Shown here piece after piece: positions 1-5,530 of a DNA stretch of 7,592 nucleotides; positions within the stretch are counted from its first letter, which is position 1; every line of letters begins with the position of its first letter. A program made the position numbers and the translations under genes. The notes beneath the pieces were generated by a model. It was not told the origin of the DNA. It was given only the letters and a program-made list of their open reading frames with translations, and did not search any database. The DNA is from Alistipes sp. (GTDB lineage Bacteria; Bacteroidota; Bacteroidia; Bacteroidales; Rikenellaceae): NCBI GenBank assembly GCA_022511355.1, contig JAFLRS010000082.1, positions 1-7,592 of the forward strand. Direction: 5' to 3'.

Positions 1-1887
1 GAAGTCGGCTTCGACCTCTGTCATTACGGCATTGAATCTGTTGCGGAACCACTCTGCGGCGAGAGCGTCGTTTTTCGACTGAACCGACTGTTCATCCACG
101 CTCCATCCGCCTACGAGACGATAGGCGTTCCATATTTTGTTGCCGAAGTTGCGTCCCTGTTCGCAGAGGGCATCGTCGAACATTATGTCGTTGCCTGCGC
201 TGGTGCAGAGAAGCATTGCCACACGCATTCCGTCCGCGCCGTATTTTTCGATAAGGTCGAGCGGGTCTGGCGAGTTGCCGAGCTGTTTGGACATTTTGCG
301 TCCGAGTTTGTCACGCACTATGCCGGTGAAGTATACATTTCCGAAGGGTTTTTCGCCTCGGAACTGATAGCCGGCCATAATCATTCGCGCCACCCAGAAG
401 AATATGATATCGGGACCGGTTACGAGGTCGTTGGTGGGGTAGTAGTAGCGAATTTCGTTGTTGTCGGGATTGCGTATTCCGTCGAACACCGAGATGGGCC
501 ACAGCCACGAGCTGAACCATGTGTCGAGGACGTCTTCATCCTGACGCAGATCTGCAGCCGTGAGCGAAGCATCTTTTTCGCGAGCGAGGGTCAATGCCTC
601 TTCCGCGGTTTCGGCGACCACGTAGCCGCCTTTGGGGAGATAGTAGGCGGGAATGCGGTGTCCCCACCACAGCTGACGCGATATGCACCAGTCTTTTATG
701 TTCTCCATCCAGTGGCGATAGGTATTTTTGTATTTTTCGGGCACGAAGCGGATTACATCTTCGAGTACGGCTTTGGTTGCGGGTTTTGCGAGTTCCTGCA
801 TCGAGAGGAACCATTGCATGGAGAGTTTTGGTTCGATGGCAACGCCCGTGCGTTCGGAGTAGCCGACGTTGTTGGTGTAGGCTTCCACTTTTTCGAGCAG
901 ACCAGCTGTTTCGAGGTCTTTTTCTATTACGCGGCGGCATTCGAAACGCTCCATGCCCACGTACATACCCACTTTGTCGTTAATCGTACCGTCGTCGTTG
1001 AAGATGTCGATGGTTTCGAGTCCGTATTTTTCGCCGAGCATATAGTCGTTTACGTCGTGTGCGGGTGTTACCTTGAGCGCACCCGTACCGAATCCTATAT
1101 CTACGTAGGAGTCGCGGATGACGGGTATCGAACGGCCTACGAGCGGAACGATTACGCGGGCATCGGCGGGCAGCGACTTGTAACGTTCATCGTCGGGATT
1201 GACGCAGAGGGCGGTATCGCCGAGGATGGTTTCGGGGCGCGTGGTGGCGACTATCAGAGCCTTGTCCGAACCTTCGAGCATATAGCGCAGATAGTAGAGT
1301 TTGCCTTGCGACTCTTTGTAGATGACCTCTTCGTCGGAGAGGGCTGTTTTAGCCGACGGGTCCCAGTTCACCATGCGCACTCCGCGATAGATTTTTCCCT
1401 GACGGTAGAGTTGGCAGAATACTTTGAGGACGCTTTCGGAACGCGGTTCATCCATAGTGAAGCAGGTGCGTTCCCAGTCGCACGAAGCCCCGAGTTTGCG
1501 CAGCTGTTTGAGGATTATGCCTCCGTGTTTTTCTTTCCACTCCCACGCGTGTTTGAGGAACTCTTCGCGGGTGAGCGATGATTTTTCGATGCCTTCGGCT
1601 TTGAGTTTCGCCACCACTTTGGCTTCGGTAGCAATCGAAGCGTGGTCGGTTCCGGGCACCCAGCAGGCATTTTTTCCGGTCATGCGGGCGCGTCTTACGA
1701 GTACGTCCTGCAACGTATTGTTGAGCATATGTCCCATGTGGAGCATACCGGTCACGTTGGGTGGCGGAATAACTATCGTATAGGGTTGCCGTTGGTCGGG
1801 TTCCGAATGAAAGAGGCGATTCTGCTCCCAGTACCGGTACCATTTGGACTCTATTTCCTGCGGAGCATATTTGTCGGCTATTTGCAT
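1..1887 (-). CDS. valS: Valyl-tRNA synthetase, N-terminal 629 residues (runs off the left edge)
   Basis: This cytoplasmic class I synthetase charges tRNA-Val with valine using ATP and edits misactivated threonine. I translated the minus strand from the ATG at 1887, giving a protein that begins MQIADKYAPQEIESKWYRYW. The class I HIGH motif is H50-M-G-H53, preceded by PPPNVTG. The CP1 editing domain shows TTRPETILGDTA and T274-P-A-H-D-V-N-D281, whose Asp278 probably matches the known editing aspartate. WWGHRIPAY and DVLDTWFSSWLWP follow. The second catalytic signature is K531-M-S-K-Q535, so the usual final serine is glutamine. The frame stays open to base 1. Valyl enzymes are usually about 870-950 residues, so the anticodon-binding and C-terminal coiled-coil parts lie outside the window. 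The gene starts 19 nt after the glnS stop, and no separate promoter is evident, so the two are probably cotranscribed. The frame also extends upstream into glnS without a stop, but the N-terminus chosen aligns with the family. Confidence 0.97.
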   Translation of the reverse strand, partial: MQIADKYAPQEIESKWYRYWEQNRLFHSEPDQRQPYTIVIPPPNVTGMLHMGHMLNNTLQDVLVRRARMTGKNACWVPGTDHASIATEAKVVAKLKAEGIEKSSLTREEFLKHAWEWKEKHGGIILKQLRKLGASCDWERTCFTMDEPRSESVLKVFCQLYRQGKIYRGVRMVNWDPSAKTALSDEEVIYKESQGKLYYLRYMLEGSDKALIVATTRPETILGDTALCVNPDDERYKSLPADARVIVPLVGRSIPVIRDSYVDIGFGTGALKVTPAHDVNDYMLGEKYGLETIDIFNDDGTINDKVGMYVGMERFECRRVIEKDLETAGLLEKVEAYTNNVGYSERTGVAIEPKLSMQWFLSMQELAKPATKAVLEDVIRFVPEKYKNTYRHWMENIKDWCISRQLWWGHRIPAYYLPKGGYVVAETAEEALTLAREKDASLTAADLRQDEDVLDTWFSSWLWPISVFDGIRNPDNNEIRYYYPTNDLVTGPDIIFFWVARMIMAGYQFRGEKPFGNVYFTGIVRDKLGRKMSKQLGNSPDPLDLIEKYGADGMRVAMLLCTSAGNDIMFDDALCEQGRNFGNKIWNAYRLVGGWSVDEQSVQSKNDALAAEWFRNRFNAVMTEVEADF

Positions 1888-1906
1888 ATAGATTTGTTTA
1901 ATACTG

Positions 1907-3589
1907 TTACTGTTTATTGATTTTGGCCCACGAGTCCTTGAGGGTTACGGTGCGGTTGAACACGAGGTGGTCGTTGGAGGAGTCGGTATCGGGGCAGAAG
2001 TATCCGATACGTTCGAACTGAACGGTTTTGCCTATGGGTTGTTCGCGGAGCGAAGGTTCGAGATAACCTGTGATTTTGACCATTGAAGCCGGATTGAGGT
2101 TGTCTTCCCACGAGGTTTGGCCTTCGGACGTATCGTTGGGGTCTTCGGTGCGGAAGAGCGTGTCGAACAGACGCACTTCGGCCTCTACGGCATATTGAGC
2201 CGATACCCAATGGATTACGCCTTTGACGCGTCGTCCGTCGCTGGACGAGCCGCCTCCCGACATGGGGTCGTAGGTGCAGTGTAGTTCTGTGATGTTGCCT
2301 TGGGCATCCTTGATGACCTCTTCGCATTTGATAAGGTATGCGTAACGCAGACGCACTTCGCCGCCGGGTTGGAGGCGGAAATATTTTTTGGGCGGATTTT
2401 CCATAAAGTCGTCGCGTTCGATGTAGATTTCGCGCGAGAATGGCACCTGACGTTTGCCTGCGGCTTCGTTTTCGGGGTTGTTCACGCATTCGAAATATTC
2501 GACTTTGCCTTGGGGGTAGTTGGTAATGACTACTTTCAGGGGGTCGAGTACGGCCATGCGTCGTTCGGCGACTTTATTGAGGTCTTCGCGCACGCAGTAT
2601 TCGAGTTTGGCGAGGTCTATAACGTTGTCGCGTTTTGCGACGCCGACCATTTCGGCGAAAGCGCGCACGGATGCGGGAGTATAGCCTTTGCGTCGGAGGG
2701 CGCAGATAGTCGGCATTCGCGGGTCGTCCCAACCCATTACGGCTCCTTCGTTGACGAGTTTGAGCAGATTGCGTTTCGACATCATGGTGTAGGTGAGGTT
2801 GAGACGCGCGAATTCATACTGATGCGAGGGGTATATTCCGAGTGCATCGATGAACCAGTCGTAGAGAGGACGATGCACATCGAATTCGAGAGTGCATATC
2901 GAGTGAGTGATTTTCTCTATCGAGTCGCTCTGACCGTGTGCATAGTCGTACATGGGGTAGATGCACCATTTGTTGCCTGTGCGGTGATGCTCGGCGTGAA
3001 TGATGCGGTACATGATGGGGTCGCGGAAGAGCATATTGGGATGAGCCATATCTATTTTCGCACGCAGCACCTTGGCTCCGTCGGGGAATTCGCCGGCCTT
3101 CATTCGTTCGAAGAGGTCGAGGTTTTCCTCTGCGGAGCGGTTTCTCCACGGCGACTCTTTGCCGGGTTCCGATACTGTGCCTCGTGTTTCGCGTATTTGT
3201 TCCTGCGTTTGGTCGTCCACGTAAGCGAGCCCTTTTTTGATAAGGACGACGGCCCATTCGTATAGTTGGTCGAAATAGTCGGAGGCATACCGTTCGACGG
3301 CCCATTTGAATCCGAGCCATTCAATGTCGCGTTTGATGGAGTCCACATATTCGACATCTTCTTTTACGGGGTTGGTGTCGTCGAAACGCAGATTGCAGAG
3401 GCCGCCGTATTTTTTTGCGAGACCGAAGTTGATGCAGATACTCTTTGCGTGACCTATGTGGAGATAGCCGTTGGGTTCGGGCGGGAAACGGGTTTGCACG
3501 CGTTTTTCGCCTTTGGCTATCGATTCTTCGATGATTTCCTCAAGAAAGTTGAGCGATTTTTCTTTTGTTTCGTTTACTTCCGTTGCCAT
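1907..3589 (-). CDS. glnS: Glutaminyl-tRNA synthetase
   Basis: This class I synthetase attaches glutamine to tRNA-Gln in the cytoplasm. At 560 residues it is close to the E. coli enzyme (about 554). The N-terminus carries RFPPEPNGYLHIGHAKS, with HIGH at residues 44-47. The KMSKS equivalent is M269-M-S-K-R273, a variant common in GlnRS. Residues to about 345 are the Rossmann catalytic and acceptor-binding part, with GWDDPRMPT just after the MSK loop. The remainder, starting near RMAVLDPLKVVI, is the two-barrel anticodon-binding region typical of GlnRS rather than GluRS. The ATG at 3589 places HIGH at the expected distance from the N-terminus. It heads a glnS-valS operon and is divergent from the methyltransferase gene, sharing a 99-bp intergenic region. 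A probable -7 box lies about 40 bp upstream. The protein is complete, with no missing motif. Family assignment is near certain from sequence; operon structure is inferred from spacing. Confidence 0.98.
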   Translation of the reverse strand: MATEVNETKEKSLNFLEEIIEESIAKGEKRVQTRFPPEPNGYLHIGHAKSICINFGLAKKYGGLCNLRFDDTNPVKEDVEYVDSIKRDIEWLGFKWAVERYASDYFDQLYEWAVVLIKKGLAYVDDQTQEQIRETRGTVSEPGKESPWRNRSAEENLDLFERMKAGEFPDGAKVLRAKIDMAHPNMLFRDPIMYRIIHAEHHRTGNKWCIYPMYDYAHGQSDSIEKITHSICTLEFDVHRPLYDWFIDALGIYPSHQYEFARLNLTYTMMSKRNLLKLVNEGAVMGWDDPRMPTICALRRKGYTPASVRAFAEMVGVAKRDNVIDLAKLEYCVREDLNKVAERRMAVLDPLKVVITNYPQGKVEYFECVNNPENEAAGKRQVPFSREIYIERDDFMENPPKKYFRLQPGGEVRLRYAYLIKCEEVIKDAQGNITELHCTYDPMSGGGSSSDGRRVKGVIHWVSAQYAVEAEVRLFDTLFRTEDPNDTSEGQTSWEDNLNPASMVKITGYLEPSLREQPIGKTVQFERIGYFCPDTDSSNDHLVFNRTVTLKDSWAKINKQ

Positions 3590-3629
3590 ATATGCAGTAA
3601 AGGTTTTGTTAATTTTCGCAATTCGCTGT

Positions 3630-3637
3630 CAAAATTA
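3630..3637 (-). promoter_or_regulatory. Probable -7 box of the glnS-valS promoter
   Basis: Read on the minus strand this is TAATTTTG, an exact match to the Bacteroidetes primary sigma -7 consensus TAnnTTTG. It implies a transcript start near 3623 and a leader of about 35 nt before the glnS ATG. The -33 element is poor: the bases 19 nt further upstream read ACAC, and the nearest TTTG is only 12 nt away. The assignment therefore rests on the -7 box and its position. Confidence 0.5.
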
Positions 3638-3659
3638 GCTAAAATATCTCAAATGTGTG

Positions 3660-3667
3660 TAATTTTG
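3660..3667 (+). promoter_or_regulatory. Probable -7 box of the methyltransferase gene promoter
   Basis: The plus strand reads TAATTTTG, matching TAnnTTTG exactly. A start roughly 6-7 nt downstream would leave only about 15 nt before the ATG at 3689. No TTTG is seen 17-23 nt upstream, so the -33 is weak. It sits back to back with the glnS -7 box, 22 bp apart on the opposite strand. Confidence 0.45.
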
Positions 3668-3688
3668 CGGGGAATATAATTGCGAAAG

Positions 3689-4222
3689 ATGAGAAAAATT
3701 TCGAATGAAGAGCTGCGCCGACCTACGGTCGAGGAGTTCGCGCGGGTGCGCAAGATGCCGGTTACGGTGGTTTTGGACAATGTGCGTTCGGCGCTGAACG
3801 TGGGGTCGTTTTTCCGGACGTGCGATGCTTTTGCGGCGGAGCGTATAATGCTGTGCGGAATCACGGCGACACCCCCCGACCGCGAAATACATAAGACCGC
3901 TTTGGGCGCCGAACTTACCGTTGCGTGGGAACGCTTCGCCGATACCGCGGCGTGCGTCGAACGGCTTAAGGGCGAAGGGTACAGAGTTCTGGCGATAGAG
4001 CAGGTCGAACAGTCGGCGATGCTCGGAGAACCTGTTCCCGACGATGTCCGCTATGCTCTGGTCTTCGGCAACGAGGTCGAAGGCGTGAGTCAGCAGGTGG
4101 TGGATATGTGCGACGGCGCGATAGAGATTCCGCAGGTGGGGACAAAACATTCGCTCAACGTATCGGTTGCGGGGGGTGTCGTTTTGTGGGATTTTTTTTG
4201 CCGTCTTCGATTAAAAGGTTAA
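3689..4222 (+). CDS. TrmH/SpoU-family (SPOUT) RNA methyltransferase
   Basis: This is a predicted S-adenosylmethionine-dependent methyltransferase acting on tRNA or rRNA, probably a ribose 2'-O enzyme. The protein has 177 residues, about the size of a bare SPOUT domain without an N-terminal substrate-binding domain. Motif 1 is N37-VGSFF-R43-TCDAF, motif 2 is F126-G-N-E-V-E-G132, and motif 3 is IPQVGTK followed by S155-L-N157-VSVAGG. These form the trefoil-knot SAM site and include the usual catalytic Arg, Glu and Ser/Asn positions. I chose the ATG at 3689 (MRKISNEEL). An in-frame TTG at 3680 would add three residues, but the MRK start fits remembered Bacteroidetes relatives, and a 5' GAAAG is the only weak ribosome-binding hint. 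The substrate cannot be named: TrmH, TrmL and RlmB all share this fold. It is divergent from glnS and 30 nt upstream of panB, whose promoter overlaps its stop codon. Confidence 0.93.
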   Translation: MRKISNEELRRPTVEEFARVRKMPVTVVLDNVRSALNVGSFFRTCDAFAAERIMLCGITATPPDREIHKTALGAELTVAWERFADTAACVERLKGEGYRVLAIEQVEQSAMLGEPVPDDVRYALVFGNEVEGVSQQVVDMCDGAIEIPQVGTKHSLNVSVAGGVVLWDFFCRLRLKG

Positions 4223-4227
4223 ATTTG
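4197..4227 (+). promoter_or_regulatory. panB promoter, Bacteroidetes type, overlapping the end of the upstream gene
   Basis: TTTG at 4197-4200, a 19-nt spacer, and TAAATTTG at 4220-4227 match the -33/-7 consensus TTTG-N19-TAnnTTTG. The -7 box begins on the first base of the methyltransferase TAA stop codon. The predicted start is about 4233-4235, giving a leader of roughly 20 nt before the panB ATG at 4253. This is the best-formed promoter in the window. It suggests panB can be transcribed independently of the gene in front of it. Confidence 0.7.
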
Positions 4228-4252
4228 CCGCGTCAATGAAAATTTATAGTCA

Positions 4253-5068
4253 ATGTCAGTACAAAGTGGAACAAAAGTAGTGACTACGCTGCGGTTGTCG
4301 GAGATGAAATCGCGCGGCGAGAAGATAGCGATGCTTACGTCATACGACTATTCGATGGCGAAGATTGTAGATCGTGCGGGCGTGGATGTGATATTGGTGG
4401 GCGATTCGGCCGCGAATGTGATGGCGGGATACGAAACGACGCTTCCGATAACTCTCGACATGATGATATATCATGCGGCGTCGGTGGTTCGTGCCGTTGA
4501 ACGTGCGTTGGTGGTTGTAGATATGCCGTTCGGCACGTATCAGGGCAATTCGAAGGTTGCATTGGATTCGGCGATACGCATCATGAAGGAGACCGGAGCC
4601 GATGCCATAAAGCTTGAAGGCGGCGAGGAGATTTTGGAATCTGTGGAGCGCATTTTGTCGGCGGGCATACCCATTATGGGTCATTTGGGTCTTACTCCGC
4701 AGTCGATACACAAGTTCGGGACGTATAATGTTCGGGCGAAGGAGGAGGCCGAAGCGAAGAAGTTGGTGCGCGATGCGCGCCTGTTGGAGAAGGCCGGATG
4801 CTTTGCCTGCGTGCTGGAGAAGATACCGGCCGATTTGGCGACCCGCGTTTCGCGCGAATTGAAGATGCCGACTATCGGTATAGGTGCGGGTTCGGGCTGT
4901 GACGGTCAGGTGCTTGTCATACATGATATGATGGGAATAAACAAGGATTTTTCTCCGCGGTTTTTGCGTCGTTATGCCGATTTGCATACGGTGATGACCG
5001 AAGCGGTGGAGCAATATATTTCCGATGTTAAGAACGTCGATTTCCCGAACGCCCAAGAGCAATATTGA
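4253..5068 (+). CDS. panB: 3-methyl-2-oxobutanoate hydroxymethyltransferase (ketopantoate hydroxymethyltransferase)
   Basis: PanB transfers a one-carbon unit from 5,10-methylenetetrahydrofolate to 2-oxoisovalerate, making ketopantoate, the first committed step toward pantothenate and coenzyme A. The protein has 271 residues (E. coli 264) and should fold as a decameric TIM barrel. Visible family features are TSYDY near residue 29, the Mg-binding D51 in LVGDS and D90 in VVDMPFGTYQ, K120 in AIKLEGG, H144 in MGHLGLTPQS, the presumed catalytic base E189 in VLEKIP, and the signature IGIGAGSGCDGQVLV. All expected active-site residues are present. The ATG at 4253 is preceded by AT-rich sequence without a Shine-Dalgarno, as is usual in this phylum. 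It has its own promoter and a strong terminator directly after the stop, so it may be monocistronic or the tail of a two-gene unit. No panC, panD or panE lies nearby in the window. Confidence 0.98.
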   Translation: MSVQSGTKVVTTLRLSEMKSRGEKIAMLTSYDYSMAKIVDRAGVDVILVGDSAANVMAGYETTLPITLDMMIYHAASVVRAVERALVVVDMPFGTYQGNSKVALDSAIRIMKETGADAIKLEGGEEILESVERILSAGIPIMGHLGLTPQSIHKFGTYNVRAKEEAEAKKLVRDARLLEKAGCFACVLEKIPADLATRVSRELKMPTIGIGAGSGCDGQVLVIHDMMGINKDFSPRFLRRYADLHTVMTEAVEQYISDVKNVDFPNAQEQY

Positions 5069-5095
5069 AAAAAGCGGCCATGCCGCTTTTTTTTT
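5068..5095 (+). terminator. Intrinsic terminator of panB
   Basis: The 11-bp perfect stem AAAAAAGCGGC / GCCGCTTTTTT (5068-5078 with 5082-5092) closes a CAT loop, and the T-tract runs to 5095. It begins within the panB stop codon. Because the left arm starts with six A residues, it would also work as a terminator on the minus strand and could shield panB from antisense transcription coming from the right. Confidence 0.93.
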
Positions 5096-5130
5096 ACCTT
5101 TTTATGTCGCTTGAGCGGTTTTTTCCTCGT

Positions 5131-5275
5131 GTCATCCTGAGCGGAATGCCCTCTCCTTGTCATCCTGCGCGAAGTGCCCCCTCCTTGTCATCCTGAGCGG
5201 AGTGCCCCTCCCTCTCCTTGTCATCCTGCGCGAAGTGCCCCCTCCTTGTCATCCTGAGCGAAGCGTTAGCGGAGT
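5131..5275 (+). repeat. Short tandem repeat array, 28-bp unit, about five copies
   Basis: Copies start at 5131, 5159, 5187, 5220 and 5248, each opening with GTCATCCTG. The first four are 28, 28, 33 and 28 bp long. Two variants alternate: type A (GTCATCCTGAGCGGA...) in copies 1 and 3, and type B (GTCATCCTGCGCGAAGTGCC...) in copies 2 and 4, which are identical. Each of copies 1-4 ends in CTCCTT. Copy 3 has a 5-bp CCTCC-type insertion. Copy 5 is an A-like GTCATCCTGAGCGAA that passes into the palindromic element to its right. A degenerate copy may precede the array at 5106-5130 (GTCGCTTGAGCGG). The core resembles the TCATCCTGAGCGAAG-type intergenic repeats I recall from many bacterial genomes, including Bacteroidetes. 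It creates spurious short frames whose peptides contain VIL and CHPERS strings; I do not regard these as genes. Confidence 0.85.
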
Positions 5276-5295
5276 TGAACCGACGCCAAACCGAG

Positions 5296-5321
5296 GGCAA
5301 AGAGTGCTTGCGCTTTTTGCC
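5296..5321. repeat. Near-perfect 26-nt hairpin inside the repeat element
   Basis: Arms GGCAAAGAGTGC and GCGCTTTTTGCC pair over 12 positions with two G-U wobbles when read as plus-strand RNA; a TT apex means the innermost pair probably opens into a four-base loop. There is no T-tract after it, so it does not look like a terminator. It may be the structural core of the intergenic element. Confidence 0.6.
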
Positions 5322-5352
5322 GAGGTGCGAAGGAGGAAAACCGAAAGTTAAG

Positions 5353-5423
5353 GATCTGTTACCAGATACTCTGTTGTTTACCGTTGCGCTTACTGCTTTC
5401 TGACCGCGTTATGGTAACAGATC
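5353..5423. repeat. 12-bp perfect inverted repeat with 47-bp spacer
   Basis: GATCTGTTACCA (5353-5364) and TGGTAACAGATC (5412-5423) are exact reverse complements. Outside them both arms continue with CGAAAG-like sequence (5342-5347, and CTTTCG at 5423-5428), offset by an extra TTAAG in the left arm. This forms an inner palindrome inside the inverted ends at 5245 and 5466. Confidence 0.75.
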
Positions 5424-5477
5424 TTTCGACTTCACTCACTGCGTTCGTTTCGCTCAAGATGACAAGTAAAAGCCCAC

Positions 5478-5508
5478 AAAAAAAGCGGAGTCGATTAGAC
5501 TCCGCTTT
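5478..5508 (-). terminator. Intrinsic terminator of the BACON lipoprotein gene
   Basis: The 11-bp perfect stem AAAGCGGAGTC / GACTCCGCTTT (5482-5492 with 5498-5508) has a 5-nt loop. On the minus strand it is followed by seven T residues (the A-run at 5478-5484). It lies 22 bp beyond the stop codon of the gene ending at 5531. The plus-strand T-run is only three bases, so it acts mainly for the minus strand. Confidence 0.92.
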
Positions 5509-5530
5509 CAGCATTAATCAAATAACCTTA

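Larger units (their letters stand above)
5245..5466. repeat. Composite palindromic intergenic element with inverted ends
   Basis: The left end CTTGTCATCCTGAGCGAA (5245-5262) and the right end TTCGCTCAAGATGACAAG (5449-5466) are inverted copies that agree at 17 of 18 positions. They enclose about 186 bp holding two nested hairpins, annotated separately. No transposase or open frame of coding character lies inside. The structure fits a non-autonomous, REP- or MITE-like intergenic unit located between the ends of two converging genes. I saw no clear target-site duplication. Confidence 0.6.

Noticed and set aside
658..1581. 307-residue open frame on the plus strand opposite valS
   Set aside because: It lies wholly antisense to valS, whose protein carries every expected motif. 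The antisense peptide is Phe/Val/His-rich with no recognisable domain, as expected from the complement of common codons.
2300..3265. 321-residue open frame on the plus strand opposite glnS
   Set aside because: Entirely antisense to an intact glnS; low-complexity Phe/Val/His composition and no start-region signals.
4236..4280. 14-codon frame (MKIYSQ...) overlapping the panB start
   Set aside because: Too short to support, out of frame with panB, and no initiation signal. It could be an upstream frame that tunes panB translation, but nothing beyond its presence suggests this.
5106..5124. Second terminator-like hairpin (CGCTTGAGCG followed by T-run) after panB
   Set aside because: The stem is at most four base pairs with a two-base loop. 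It is better explained as a degenerate copy of the tandem repeat.
5131..5275. Possible CRISPR array
   Set aside because: The 28-bp units abut directly with no unique spacers, and no cas gene is present.
5157..5403. Two short plus-strand frames (5157-5351 and 5218-5403) beginning with the same peptide MSSCAKCPLLVIL
   Set aside because: They arise from the tandem repeat being read in two different frames 61 nt apart, from TTG starts. The shared peptide reflects DNA repetition, not protein conservation.
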